A stretch of DNA of 58,795 nt from Hyphomonadaceae bacterium (lineage in GTDB: Bacteria; Pseudomonadota; Alphaproteobacteria; Caulobacterales; Hyphomonadaceae): positions 120,351 through 179,145 of the forward strand of contig JALHLU010000010.1 of the NCBI GenBank assembly GCA_022844345.1, read 5' to 3'. The notes under the pieces were generated by a model. That model did not search any database. It was not told the origin of the DNA and worked only from the letters and a program-made list of their open reading frames with translations. Every line of letters starts with the position of its first letter. Position 1 is the first letter of the stretch. Positions 45,196 to 53,969 of the stretch are shown one piece after another. The translations under genes and the position numbers were made by a program.

Positions 45196-45214
45196 ATGGT
45201 TAAGGATTGGTTCC
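45196..45214 (-). promoter_or_regulatory. Possible CtrA site upstream of fliL
   Basis: On the minus strand GGAA-N7-TTAACCAT, with a full right half site and a half-matching left one. In Caulobacter the fliLM promoter is CtrA-dependent, so position and motif agree, but the match is degenerate. A second TTAACC half site lies at 45284-45289 towards flgF. Confidence 0.4.
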
Positions 45215-45396
45215 GATGGGCAAATCCTGCCGGGTAATCCCTGCATTCAAGGCTCTCGCGGGAGGCTGGCTCGAAACATCTCGTTAACCGCCCGGGGCCA
45301 TTGTGGGCCAATCAGACGTCCGCAGCAGAAAACGCGGACCAAGCCCAGCCTGGCCCCGCCGCCGCCGAAGCGCGCTGCAGGGACGAATGGCGGCCA

Positions 45397-46125
45397 ATGG
45401 ACAATTCCTTCATGGTCGGCCTGTCCGCGCAGCAGGTTCTGCGTCAGCGGATGGACTCGACCGCGAACAACCTCGCGAACATGACCACCGCCGGCTTCAA
45501 GGTCGAGCATGTGGTATCGCGCGAGCTTTCGGAGAAGCCCGCTTCGGCCTCCGACCTGCCCGGCGACATCGCCTTCACCGATGCCTGGATGTTGCAGCGC
45601 GACTTTTCGCCCGGACCGCTGGAACGGACCGGCAACCCGCTGGACTTCGCACTTGAGGGCGAGGGATTCTTCGTGGTCGAGACGCCTGGTGGTGAGGCCT
45701 TCACGCGCGACGGTCGCTTCGGCCTCGACGATCAGGGCCGCGTGGTAACCCGCAATGGCGATCCGGTGCTCGGCGATGGCGGACCGATCACGCTGAATCC
45801 CGACGGCGGCCCGATCAGCGTCTCGCGCGAGGGATCGATCAGCCAGGATGGCGTCGTGGTCGGCACGCTGCGGGTTTCCACCTTCAACACGCCGGGCGCG
45901 CTCGAGAAGATCGGCGCCAACATGTGGCGGGCCACCGACGAGGCGCCCCGCACCGCCGAAGGTCGCATCGCGGCGGGATTCGTCGAAGGATCGAACGTCA
46001 ACGCCATCCAGGAGTTGACCAACATGATCGAGATCAGCCGTGCCTACACATCGGTCGCAAAGATGCTGTCGCAGTCGGATGAACTGCGCGGAACGTCGAT
46101 CGATAAACTTGCCAGGGTCGGCTAG
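45397..46125 (+). CDS. flgF: Flagellar proximal rod protein FlgF
   Basis: A 242-residue axial protein: N-terminal 'SAQQVLRQRMDSTANNLANMTTAGFKVE' (rod signature NxANxxTxGF), middle 'EGEGFFVVETPGGEAFTRDGRFGLDDQGRVVT', and C-terminal 'GFVEGSNVNAIQELTNMIEISRAYTSVAKML'. ATG 45397 (MDNSFMVG) matches homologues; upstream codons in frame are non-homologous. It is exported by the flagellar type III system and starts the flgFGAH operon, divergent from fliL. Confidence 0.94.
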   Translation: MDNSFMVGLSAQQVLRQRMDSTANNLANMTTAGFKVEHVVSRELSEKPASASDLPGDIAFTDAWMLQRDFSPGPLERTGNPLDFALEGEGFFVVETPGGEAFTRDGRFGLDDQGRVVTRNGDPVLGDGGPITLNPDGGPISVSREGSISQDGVVVGTLRVSTFNTPGALEKIGANMWRATDEAPRTAEGRIAAGFVEGSNVNAIQELTNMIEISRAYTSVAKMLSQSDELRGTSIDKLARVG

Positions 46126-46145
46126 GACCTGAGGGAGAGACAACC

Positions 46146-46931
46146 ATGCGCGCTCTGAACACCGCCGCAACAGGCATGCAGGCCCAGCAGCTCAACGTCG
46201 AGGTGATCGCGAACAACATCGCGAACATGAACACGACGGGCTTCAAGCGCCAGCGCGCCGAATTCCAGGACCTGCTCTACCAGAACGTGGAGCGCATGGG
46301 CGTGCAGTCCTCTGACGCAGGCACCATCATCCCGACGGGCGTTCAGGTCGGCGTGGGCGTCAAGGCCGGCTCGGTCTACCGCGTCACCGAACAGGGTTCG
46401 GTCACGCAGACGCAGAATCCCTATGACATGGCCATCCAGGGCGAAGGCTATTTCATCATTCAGCTGCCCGACGGCCGTGATGCCTATTCGCGCGCGGGCA
46501 ACTTCTCGCTGTCGCCGGACGGACAGATCGTGACCGAGGAAGGCTATGTCGTGGCCCCCGGCGTGTCTGTGCCGCAGGACGCCATCGCGATCTCGGTAAA
46601 CCGCCAGGGCGTGGTGCAGGCCATCATGGCCGATGGCAGCGACCCGCAGGATGTCGGCGCACTGGAGCTGGCGCGCTTCATCAATCCGGCCGGCCTTGAG
46701 GCCATGGGCGACAACACTTTCCTGGAGACGCCGGCTTCGGGCGCCGCCAATCGCGGGCTTGCAGGCTCGATCGGCTTTGGCACGCTGCAGCAGGGCTTTC
46801 TTGAAACCTCGAACGTGAACGCCGTCACGGAGATATCCGCGCTGATCACCGCCCAGCGGGCCTATGAGATGAATTCCAAAGTCATCACCACGACGGACGA
46901 GATGCTGCGTTCGGCCAGCAACCTGCGTTGA
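46146..46931 (+). CDS. flgG: Flagellar distal rod protein FlgG
   Basis: A 261-residue rod protein: 'MRALNTAATGMQAQQLNVEVIANNIANMNTTGFKRQR' at the N-terminus, 'MAIQGEGYFIIQLPDGRDAYSRAGNFSLSPDGQIVT' in the middle and the terminal 'SNVNAVTEISALITAQRAYEMNSKVITTTDEML'. Length and motifs match FlgG exactly. GGGAGAG precedes the ATG. Its stop lies a few bases before the flgA start. Confidence 0.97.
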   Translation: MRALNTAATGMQAQQLNVEVIANNIANMNTTGFKRQRAEFQDLLYQNVERMGVQSSDAGTIIPTGVQVGVGVKAGSVYRVTEQGSVTQTQNPYDMAIQGEGYFIIQLPDGRDAYSRAGNFSLSPDGQIVTEEGYVVAPGVSVPQDAIAISVNRQGVVQAIMADGSDPQDVGALELARFINPAGLEAMGDNTFLETPASGAANRGLAGSIGFGTLQQGFLETSNVNAVTEISALITAQRAYEMNSKVITTTDEMLRSASNLR

Positions 46932-46936
46932 TACAG

Positions 46937-47683
46937 ATGTTCCGCTTCGCCCTTGCCGCACTTGCCCTTCTTGCCGCCGCGCCGGTCGCGCAGGCGCAGA
47001 AGGCGATCAGCGGCGAGTGGATCATGCTGGGCGATGTGGCCCCGGTCACGGGCGAGGCGGCGGGCCTGCTGCTCGGCCCCGCCCCGCCGCCGGGACAGAC
47101 GCTGGCGCTCGATCCTGCTTTCATCATCGCAACGGCCAAAGGCGCGGGCGTTCTGCTGGCCATCCCCCTCGACAAGCCGATCCTGGTGACCCGCGCGACG
47201 GGCGCCGCCACCCCGGCGCAGGTCGCGCGGACCGCCAACCCCGCCAACCCCGCCAATCCGGCGCGGCAGATCGCGCCCTCATCCACGAGCGAAGGCCAGG
47301 TCCTGATCCTGGTGCGCGACGTTGCGCGCGGCGCTGTCATCGTTGCAGCCGATATTGAATGGGCGGACGCCACATCAGCGCGGGCGCGCGGACTTTCGGA
47401 CTGGGACGCCGCCGTCGGCATGGAGGCGCGGCGCGCCTTGAAGGCGGGGACGCCGGTGCAAGCCAACGACCTCAAGACCCCGGCGGTGATCCGCAAGGGC
47501 GATCCGGTAAAGCTGATCTATGCGACCGGCGGGGTGCACCTCAGCGTCGATGGCGTAGCGCAGAACGAGGCCGCGCTGGGTGAACCGGTTCGTGTGCTCA
47601 ACACCTATTCCAGGCGGACAGTTGAAGCCGTGGCCGCAGGCCATGGCGAGGCGCGCATCCATTCCATGGGGCAATCACGATGA
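46937..47683 (+). CDS. flgA: Flagellar P-ring chaperone FlgA
   Basis: A 248-residue periplasmic protein needed for P-ring (FlgI) assembly. A signal peptide spans about 1-20 (FRFALAALALLAAAPVAQA). The SAF-type C-terminal domain is recognisable: 'VLVRDVARGAVIVAADIEW'-like segment, 'ARRALKAGTPVQANDLKTPAVIRKGDPVKLIYATGGVHLSVDGVA', 'LNTYSRRTVEAVAAG'. The start could also be TTG 46928 overlapping the flgG stop; no clear ribosome binding site decides. An Ala-Asn-Pro triplet repeat lies in the linker. Confidence 0.88.
   Translation: MFRFALAALALLAAAPVAQAQKAISGEWIMLGDVAPVTGEAAGLLLGPAPPPGQTLALDPAFIIATAKGAGVLLAIPLDKPILVTRATGAATPAQVARTANPANPANPARQIAPSSTSEGQVLILVRDVARGAVIVAADIEWADATSARARGLSDWDAAVGMEARRALKAGTPVQANDLKTPAVIRKGDPVKLIYATGGVHLSVDGVAQNEAALGEPVRVLNTYSRRTVEAVAAGHGEARIHSMGQSR
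47234..47260 (+). repeat. Three 9-bp tandem repeats inside flgA
   Basis: GCCAACCCC twice and a variant GCCAATCCG, coding for Ala-Asn-Pro three times in the linker between the two halves of FlgA. The unit keeps frame, so it is a simple length-variable linker. Confidence 0.7.
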
Positions 47684-48414
47684 AGAAGACGCTCACCTTC
47701 GGAGCTGGGCTTGCTGTGCTGACGCTGGGCGGATGTGCGGGGCTCGACGCAGCGATCGCCTCGCCGCAGCTGACGCCCATCAGCAATCCTGCGACGGTCG
47801 CGGGCTCGCAGCGCGTGTCGATGCCGCTGCCGGCCCCGGAGATGGAAACGCAGGCGTCCAACGCGTTGTGGCGCACGGGCGCGCGCTCCTTCTTCAATGA
47901 CCAGCGCGCCGCCAAGATCGGCGATATTCTCACGGTGAACATCTCGATTCAGGATTCGGCGCAGGTGAACAATTCAACGGCGCGCAGCCGCACGAGTTCA
48001 ACCGAAGACGGCATCTCGGCGCTGCTTGGCCTTGAGGGCGTGATCCAGAACGCCCTGCCCGGCACGCCATCGCTCGACCCGGCGATTGGCTTCGATTCGA
48101 GCTCGGCTTCCAATGGCCAGGGGTCGGTGAACCGGCAGGAGACGGTGAACCTCACAATCGCGGCCGTGATCACGGACCGGCTGCCGAACGGCAACCTGGT
48201 GATCGGCGGCAGCCAGGAAGTGAAGATCAACAACGAGCTTCGCGAGTTGTTGATTTCGGGCGTGATCCGTCCGGAGGACGTGGCCTCGGACAACACGATT
48301 GCGCACACCAAGATCGCCGAGGCGCGGATTTCATATGGTGGCCGCGGCGATATCTCCAACGTGCAGCGCGACCGCTATGGCAAGCTGGTCTACGACCAGA
48401 TCGCGCCGTTCTAA
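47680..48414 (+). CDS. flgH: Flagellar L-ring protein FlgH
   Basis: A 244-residue outer-membrane lipoprotein with lipobox LGGC (C19 of MKKTLTFGAGLAVLTLGGC). Typical stretches are 'LWRTGARSFFNDQRAAKIGDILTVNISIQDSAQVNNST', 'VTDRLPNGNLVIGGSQEVKINNELRELLISGVIRPEDV' and the terminal 'GRGDISNVQRDRYGKLVYDQIAPF'. It forms the L ring around the rod. The ATG overlaps the flgA stop (ATGA), ending the operon. Confidence 0.95.
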   Translation: MKKTLTFGAGLAVLTLGGCAGLDAAIASPQLTPISNPATVAGSQRVSMPLPAPEMETQASNALWRTGARSFFNDQRAAKIGDILTVNISIQDSAQVNNSTARSRTSSTEDGISALLGLEGVIQNALPGTPSLDPAIGFDSSSASNGQGSVNRQETVNLTIAAVITDRLPNGNLVIGGSQEVKINNELRELLISGVIRPEDVASDNTIAHTKIAEARISYGGRGDISNVQRDRYGKLVYDQIAPF

Positions 48415-48500
48415 GCGCTCACAAGACAGCCCGCGACCACGCCGGTAGCGCTGTGATCGGCGGCTGATAAGAGCCTGATTCTGACGGGCCTGGCGGCTCC

Positions 48501-48815
48501 TCAGAACGGGTCCTTGAGGATATCTTGCCATTCGGGTTGCTTGCGGAGGGTGGCGTTGGTGAAGGGACAGAGGGGGATGATCTTCAAGCCCCGCGCCCGA
48601 ACATCATGCACCATGTACTCGACCAGCGCCCTGCCGACGCCCAGGCCGCCGAGTGCGTCCGGAACGCTGGTATGATCGATGATCAGGATCTTTTCGCCCG
48701 CCTTCGAGAAGGTCATCTCAGCATCGGGCTTGCCCGCGATGCGGGCGACATAGCGGCCGCCTGACGGCAGATCCTCGCGCGTGATGGCGATCTCGATCCT
48801 TGGCGTGTCGACCAT
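48501..48815 (-). CDS. Small GNAT-type N-acetyltransferase (YjdJ-like)
   Basis: A 104-residue compact GNAT protein: 'MTFSKAGEKILIIDHTSVPDALGGLGVGRALVEYMVHDVRARGLKIIPLCPFTNATLRKQPEWQDIL'. The acetyl-CoA loop is GLGVGRA and the terminal 'IIPLCPF...PEW' is the signature of the YjdJ/GTLF3B-like group. The substrate is unknown. It stands alone, convergent with flgH. Confidence 0.88.
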   Translation of the reverse strand: MVDTPRIEIAITREDLPSGGRYVARIAGKPDAEMTFSKAGEKILIIDHTSVPDALGGLGVGRALVEYMVHDVRARGLKIIPLCPFTNATLRKQPEWQDILKDPF

Positions 48816-49227
48816 ATCTCGCGTCTTTCAGTTCCCTGCACGCCGGAATTCAAAAGGCCGGCTGACCCTCTCCCGCAAGGTTGCGAACCATCGACGCCTG
48901 GCGCCAACCAATTTGGGCTACGGTCGGACACCGACAACTCACGCCGCCAACGCGTATCAGCCAACATGACTCAGGTTTAGCTGCAGATCACACCGGAGCG
49001 TTCGCGCCCGCAGCAAGCAAACCTTGAATGATCACTACGGCGTGAACCGTGCAAGTCCTGAGGAAATGAGTTGCCGCGGGCGTCAGATAACGTAGCGGCG
49101 CTTTTTGTCTGCCCCATTGAACAGCGAAATCTGGCGGCGTTACGCTGAAGCGCCTGAGATGGTTGGGACCGCAGGCACAGCAGAAGCAGCTCCGACAAAG
49201 AGAGCCGCTCACAGGGGAGAGAAACCA
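48816..49227. other. Promoter region of the TonB-dependent receptor
   Basis: About 410 bases between the GNAT gene and the receptor without a supported gene. It should hold divergent promoters and the 5' leader of the receptor mRNA. I found no clear inverted repeat or Fur-type box. Confidence 0.4.
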
Positions 49228-52200
49228 ATGACCGTAAGAACCCTTCGCGGGGTATCCGCGCTTGCGCTTTTGATTGGCGCGCCAGGCCTCCAGCTTGCAC
49301 AGGCCCAGCAGACCACCACGCCAGCCTCGCCGCAGACCGTGACGACAACGGCGGCTGCGGATCAGCCGGCCGGATCGGCAGGTGTTGACCGTACGACAGA
49401 GCAACCAGACGCCAGCCGAGACCGCGTCGTTATTACCGGCTCGCTGATCGCGACCGCGCCGGAAGATGCGCCAAAGCCCGTCGAAGTCTACACCGCTGAA
49501 GACATCCAGCAGCAGGGCTCGCCAACCGTAACGGAATTCATCCGGTCACTGACCACGTCTTATGGCGATGACCTCGGCTTTGGTCAGGCCTCGCCCGACG
49601 TTCCGCAAGGCACAGGCTTCGGCAACGCCAACCTTCGCGGCCTCGGCTCGAACGGCACGCTTGTGCTGATGAACGGCAAGAACCTCGCGCCGTGGAACGG
49701 CTCCTACGGCGCGGACGTCAACACGGTGCCGATGGGCGCTCTTGCGGCAGTCGAAGTTCTGAAGGACGGCGCCTCGGCGACTTACGGCGCGGGCGCGGTG
49801 GGCGGCGTCATCAACTTCACGACCCGGCGCGACATAGATGCACCCCAGATCACTGTGCAAAAGCAGTTCTATGACGGATCGGACGGCTACTACAAAGTCG
49901 ACTTCCTGACGGGTTGGGTTGGCGATTCATCGAACCTCCTGTTCTCGGCCGCGGTCACCCACGAAGACGCGATGCTGCAGACGGCGCGCGATTTCTCGAG
50001 CCAGCCCTTTAACGTCAATCCGGCGGGCTACTCTCTGACAGGCGCAAACCCGGGCACGTTCCAGCCGACGCTGTCAGATTTCTACACCGGCGCAACGATC
50101 ACGATGAACCCGTTGACCTCTTTCCCGGGGATCAATGACCTGCCGGGCAGCACGGGCGCAGCGGCGCAGGCGGCGTGCGAGGCGGTGGGCGGCTTCATCG
50201 CCAACACCATACAGGGCAACTCGGTGCAGGGAGCGGCGGCCAACCGGGCCTGCGCCTTCCCGCAAGCGCCCTTCCAGAATCTGGTCAACGAGAATGATCA
50301 GTACCAAGCCTATCTTGAGTACAATGGCGACATCAGCGAGAACATGGAGTTCCACTTTGATGTGAACTTCAGCAAGTCGAAGACGCTGCAACAACAGATA
50401 CCAATTGGCCCCGCCAGCGCGACGGCGATCGACCGGACCTTCAGCGCCCTGTGCGCAAGCAGCTGCAACTACGTCATTCCGGTGCAGGTGCAGACTTTCA
50501 ACAGCCTCGGCGCCGGGACGGGCACGTTCGTACAGAACCCGTTCATCGCGGACTTCCGGACGCGTACGGGTGCGAGCCTGGCGGCCCTGCCCGCCAACGC
50601 CGCGCTTTATGCGGGCCTCAACTGGCGGCCATACATGTTCGGCGGAAATCCGCTGGAGGATGGCGGACTAAAGGTCGACACCTTCGAGCGTGACAGTTTC
50701 ATCATCAACGCGGGCTTAAAGGGCGAGTTCACGGAGGATACCTGGATCGGGCCGTTCCTGAACGGGATCAGCTATGATTTATCGGCGCAGTACAACCAGT
50801 ACCTGAACACCTACCATCAGCCTGACATTTTCGCGTCCCGCCTGCAGAACGCCCTGCTCGGCTATGGCGGCCCCAGCTGCAACGCGGTCGACCGGGTGCC
50901 GACAGACTACTCCTCTGCGGCGGCCTATAACCGGACGGTTGGCGTTCAGTCGGACATCGCGCCGGGCACGGCGGGCTGTCAGTGGTTCAACCCGTTCGCC
51001 AGCGCGTTCGCGACCAGCGTCGCCAATGGCGCCTCCAACCCGCAATTCAACCCAGGGACAATCGCAGGCCGGCCGTCAGGCTACGCCAACCCGAACGACC
51101 TGATCGACTGGATGATGGGCAGCCGCGTGGCCGAGTACAAACTCGAGTCGGTCACGATCAACGGGCTGCTGAGCGGCACGATCCCACCTACGACGTTCCA
51201 GCTTCCGGGCGGCGAAATCGGCTGGGCGGTCGGCATGCAATCCCGTCAGGTCGAAGGGCGCGCATCGACGCGTGATGATATCGAGGTCGAGGAGAACATG
51301 GCGACGCAACCCTGCGTCTGGCCCGACCGCGCCGTGGTCAACAGCCCGGCCCAGGTCGAACCAGGTGTCGGCACGCGCGGATGCCCTGCCATCCAGGGCG
51401 CGTTCTTCGGCAACGGCCGCGTCAACATCGTCACCCAGATCCCGCCCTACTATTACGACACGCAGACATGGGCGACCTTTGCGGAGCTTCAGCTGCCCGT
51501 TCTGGAGAATGTGAACATCTCAGCGTCGATCCGCCATGAAGAATACAATGGCGGCGACCTGATCGGCGACATCTATTCCCTCGCCGGCAAGTGGGATGTG
51601 ACGGACAATATATACGTCCGCTCGTCCTTCGGCACGAACTATCGCGCCGATGGCGCGCTGGAACTCGATCCAGGATCAGTGGAATTTGCAACGGCGGGAT
51701 ATGGCCGTTTCGGAACCGGCTTCCAGCGGCAGCGCAGCACGACGGTCGCCACAGGAATCGGCCCGGAGGACGACAAGACGTTCAACTTCGGGGTCGGCTG
51801 GGAATCGGACCTCGGCGAAGGCCGCATTCGCGCGAGCGTGGACTTCTTCGAAATCCAGATCGACGGACAGATCGCAACCACAAGCGACACCACGATCCTG
51901 AACGACATCTTCGGCCTCAACACCTCGGCCGCCCAGTCGAACCGCGGTGTTACCGGCATACCGAACACGGCCACCAACAACTCCCCCGGCCAGTTCGCAA
52001 ACTGCAACGCCAGCCTGATCAGCTTCGTGGCCTTCGCGTCGCCCTGCCAGCAGGGTGTGACGACAGGCGCGGACCTGGTTGAGGTGCTGCGCTACCAGGT
52101 GAACGGCCCCGGCTTCCTCACCAACGGCGTCGACTACTCGATCGATTTTGCATACCCGCTGTTCGACGGGACGTTCACCGCGCAGCTCACGGCCACCAAC

Positions 52201-52686
52201 AACCTCGCTTACGAGGCCAAGGGCTATTCGGTGAACAACATCCTGTTCGACCCCGGTGGCAACCGCCTCGGCACCGCAAACTATACGCGGACAGGCAACG
52301 AATCGCGGCGCTGGAGAGCGAATGCGGTCGTCCGGTGGGCTGATGAAACGCACAATGTCAGCCTGCGCGCCAACTACTCCTCAGGCACCTACAACGAGGC
52401 CTATCAAGTCGGCGGCCTGACGCCGATCGTCGCCAACATCGCGTCGACGACGACGATCGACGAGACGCTCTATTCGACCTATGGGATCTTCCCGGAGAAG
52501 TATCTCGATTTCGACCTGAACTACATCTACACGGCGCCGTTCTGGGAAGAACTCGAACTGCGCGCGACCATCCTCAACATCTTTGACGAGGATCCCTCCG
52601 CCGCCCAGGGCCGCTCGGGCTACTACACCGCTACGGGCAATCCCCGGGGCCGGATCTTCGAGGTCGGCCTGACCAAGAAGTTCTAG
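49228..52686 (+). CDS. TonB-dependent outer-membrane receptor
   Basis: A 1152-residue receptor. A signal peptide covers about 1-27 (to LAQAQ), then a low-complexity T/A stretch, the plug ('RVVITGSLIATAPEDAPKPVEVYTAEDIQQQGSPTVTEFI', 'NLRGLGSNGTLVLMNGKNL', 'VEVLKDGASATYGAGAVGGVINF') and a 22-strand barrel ending in the usual terminal Phe (EVGLTKKF). It resembles the large Caulobacterales/Sphingomonadales receptors for oligosaccharides or peptides. ATG 49228 has GGGGAGAG upstream. No transport partner is adjacent, and the substrate is unknown. A strong terminator follows. Confidence 0.94.
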   Translation: MTVRTLRGVSALALLIGAPGLQLAQAQQTTTPASPQTVTTTAAADQPAGSAGVDRTTEQPDASRDRVVITGSLIATAPEDAPKPVEVYTAEDIQQQGSPTVTEFIRSLTTSYGDDLGFGQASPDVPQGTGFGNANLRGLGSNGTLVLMNGKNLAPWNGSYGADVNTVPMGALAAVEVLKDGASATYGAGAVGGVINFTTRRDIDAPQITVQKQFYDGSDGYYKVDFLTGWVGDSSNLLFSAAVTHEDAMLQTARDFSSQPFNVNPAGYSLTGANPGTFQPTLSDFYTGATITMNPLTSFPGINDLPGSTGAAAQAACEAVGGFIANTIQGNSVQGAAANRACAFPQAPFQNLVNENDQYQAYLEYNGDISENMEFHFDVNFSKSKTLQQQIPIGPASATAIDRTFSALCASSCNYVIPVQVQTFNSLGAGTGTFVQNPFIADFRTRTGASLAALPANAALYAGLNWRPYMFGGNPLEDGGLKVDTFERDSFIINAGLKGEFTEDTWIGPFLNGISYDLSAQYNQYLNTYHQPDIFASRLQNALLGYGGPSCNAVDRVPTDYSSAAAYNRTVGVQSDIAPGTAGCQWFNPFASAFATSVANGASNPQFNPGTIAGRPSGYANPNDLIDWMMGSRVAEYKLESVTINGLLSGTIPPTTFQLPGGEIGWAVGMQSRQVEGRASTRDDIEVEENMATQPCVWPDRAVVNSPAQVEPGVGTRGCPAIQGAFFGNGRVNIVTQIPPYYYDTQTWATFAELQLPVLENVNISASIRHEEYNGGDLIGDIYSLAGKWDVTDNIYVRSSFGTNYRADGALELDPGSVEFATAGYGRFGTGFQRQRSTTVATGIGPEDDKTFNFGVGWESDLGEGRIRASVDFFEIQIDGQIATTSDTTILNDIFGLNTSAAQSNRGVTGIPNTATNNSPGQFANCNASLISFVAFASPCQQGVTTGADLVEVLRYQVNGPGFLTNGVDYSIDFAYPLFDGTFTAQLTATNNLAYEAKGYSVNNILFDPGGNRLGTANYTRTGNESRRWRANAVVRWADETHNVSLRANYSSGTYNEAYQVGGLTPIVANIASTTTIDETLYSTYGIFPEKYLDFDLNYIYTAPFWEELELRATILNIFDEDPSAAQGRSGYYTATGNPRGRIFEVGLTKKF

Positions 52687-52693
52687 AATCATG

Positions 52694-52710
52694 GCGGGGG
52701 CTTCCCCCGC
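52694..52710 (+). repeat. GC hairpin just after the receptor gene
   Basis: GCGGGGG and CCCCCGC separated by CTT, seven bases after the receptor stop. No T-tract follows; it may protect the 3' end or act together with the downstream terminator. Confidence 0.45.
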
Positions 52711-52747
52711 TGTGGTCCACATCGACTAAGGATCCTTCCCATTTCTT

Positions 52748-52782
52748 GGCCCCGGACCCTCAAGGTCCGGGGCCTTTGTTTT
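52748..52782 (+). terminator. Rho-independent terminator of the receptor gene
   Basis: GGCCCCGGACC, loop CTCAA, GGTCCGGGGCC, then TTTGTTTT: an 11-bp perfect stem with a T-tract, 61 bases after the receptor stop codon. It is the clearest terminator in the window. The rest of the roughly 300-base gap to the next gene (52783-52992) shows no gene. Confidence 0.93.
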
Positions 52783-52992
52783 AGGCGGAAGGCTCGCAAG
52801 CGCGTCGCTACATCGTTGTAATGTTGCAGATAACCTCCGGCCGGATAGGCGGCGGGGTTCATGTTGGCAGACAGAGCCTGGCCAGGCCGCGTGCGGGGAC
52901 ATCACCGACACGTCCGTTCCCGGCGCAAAATCCCGCAAGACCCTGCGCGGGGAGGATTTACGCCGGCTTGATCGCTCGCGTAGTGAGGAGCC

Positions 52993-53634
52993 ATGCGCGA
53001 TATCCTCTTCTTCCCGCTTGCAGCCGCCCTTGCCGGCGCCTTCGTGTTCATGGCGCTGGACCCTTATGGCGAGCGCCTGCCAAGCGGACCGGTAAGCGGC
53101 GGCGGCCGCAATGCCGAGGACGTGTTGATCACGGGGCCAGAACTCAACCGATTCGTCGTAGGCGAAGGCGGTGGCGTGGCAATTGACATCGGCAAGGCGG
53201 CCGACGGCGAGGATATCATCCTGCACATCGACCGCGAGGCGAGCGCGACTTATGAGGACCCGAGGCTGGGCCCACATCTCATGCTGGCGGAGGATGTGGA
53301 GTACGCGCTGGAATCGCGACCGATCGAAGTGATCATCGAGGCGCGTTCGGCCGGTGAATTCCCCGCGAGCCGGTTCGAGGCGAACTACTTCTCCAAGACA
53401 GAGGGAGAGAGCGGATGGCAGGGCTTCGACCTGACGCCTGAGTTCCAACCCTATACCCTCACCTTCCACACGCCGAAGCGAGGCGGGGATATGGGCTATG
53501 ACTTCGTCGGCATCCGCCCGGTAACGCCGGACAAACACCGCGAGATGGATGTGCGATCAGTCCGTATTCGTGCGGCGGGCCCGAAGGCGACGCCGCCCGA
53601 GAACGAGAAGCCCGCGCAGGGGATTCTGCCTTAA
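52993..53634 (+). CDS. Conserved-looking membrane-anchored protein, unknown
   Basis: A 213-residue protein with a good GAGGAG ribosome binding site. One N-terminal hydrophobic segment (about 4-22, 'ILFFPLAAALAGAFVFMAL') acts as anchor or signal. The rest is predicted beta-rich: 'GVAIDIGKAADGEDIILHIDREAS', 'IEVIIEARSAGEFPASRFEANYFSKTEGESGWQGFDLTPEFQPYTLTFHTPKRGGDMGYDFVGIRPV', which looks like a carbohydrate-binding or jelly-roll domain. No enzyme motif is visible. It is monocistronic between two intergenic gaps. Confidence 0.72.
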   Translation: MRDILFFPLAAALAGAFVFMALDPYGERLPSGPVSGGGRNAEDVLITGPELNRFVVGEGGGVAIDIGKAADGEDIILHIDREASATYEDPRLGPHLMLAEDVEYALESRPIEVIIEARSAGEFPASRFEANYFSKTEGESGWQGFDLTPEFQPYTLTFHTPKRGGDMGYDFVGIRPVTPDKHREMDVRSVRIRAAGPKATPPENEKPAQGILP

Positions 53635-53969
53635 GAACACGAGAACCACGCCAAGCTGCGCGCGCTTGGCAATGGCTGCCGCGACTCAATCTTCAAGCTG
53701 CTAGGTTTGTGCCAAAACCGTCACGAACCGTGTCTCGAAAACCATCATCGGTAGAAAAAATGTAGTCCAGACCCCCCCAACTTCCCTGCAGACGGGACAC
53801 GGGCTACAGTTAATAGGCGTCCGAAAATGCTCGGGGGGGCCAATGCACAAGCTAGACAACATCTACACGTGGACTCTGGTCGTCTTTACCGTGGTCATGG
53901 TGGTCTCATGCGTGGGCTAAGCAGGGTTCCGCCCCGCAGGTCTTAGGCCCGAATCCGGCAGTCTAAGTG
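53635..53969. other. Intergenic region with a small ORF
   Basis: About 335 bases with no long gene. The only coding candidate is the 25-residue ORF at 53843-53920. Confidence 0.4.
53843..53920 (+). CDS. Candidate 25-residue membrane peptide or mini-lipoprotein
   Basis: From ATG 53843 the frame codes for a short polar N-terminus (MHKLDNIYTW) followed by one hydrophobic helix (TLVVFTVVMVVSCVG) and a stop. A run of seven G residues six bases upstream could serve as ribosome binding site. VVSC near the end resembles a lipobox, but the mature part would be only three residues. It is too short for standard gene calling; support is composition, ribosome binding site and the otherwise empty gap. Confidence 0.4.
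   Translation: MHKLDNIYTWTLVVFTVVMVVSCVG

Noticed and set aside
45116-45396. Sigma54 promoters between fliL and flgF
   Set aside because: Several GG...GC pairs occur, but none has the 10-base spacing between GG and GC; only TTAA-type half sites remain.
48415-48500. A terminator after flgH
   Set aside because: GAGCC...GGCTC can pair but the loop is long and there is no T-tract.
52726-53538. A 270-codon minus-strand frame over the receptor terminator
   Set aside because: It runs through a perfect terminator and antisense to a gene with a good ribosome binding site.
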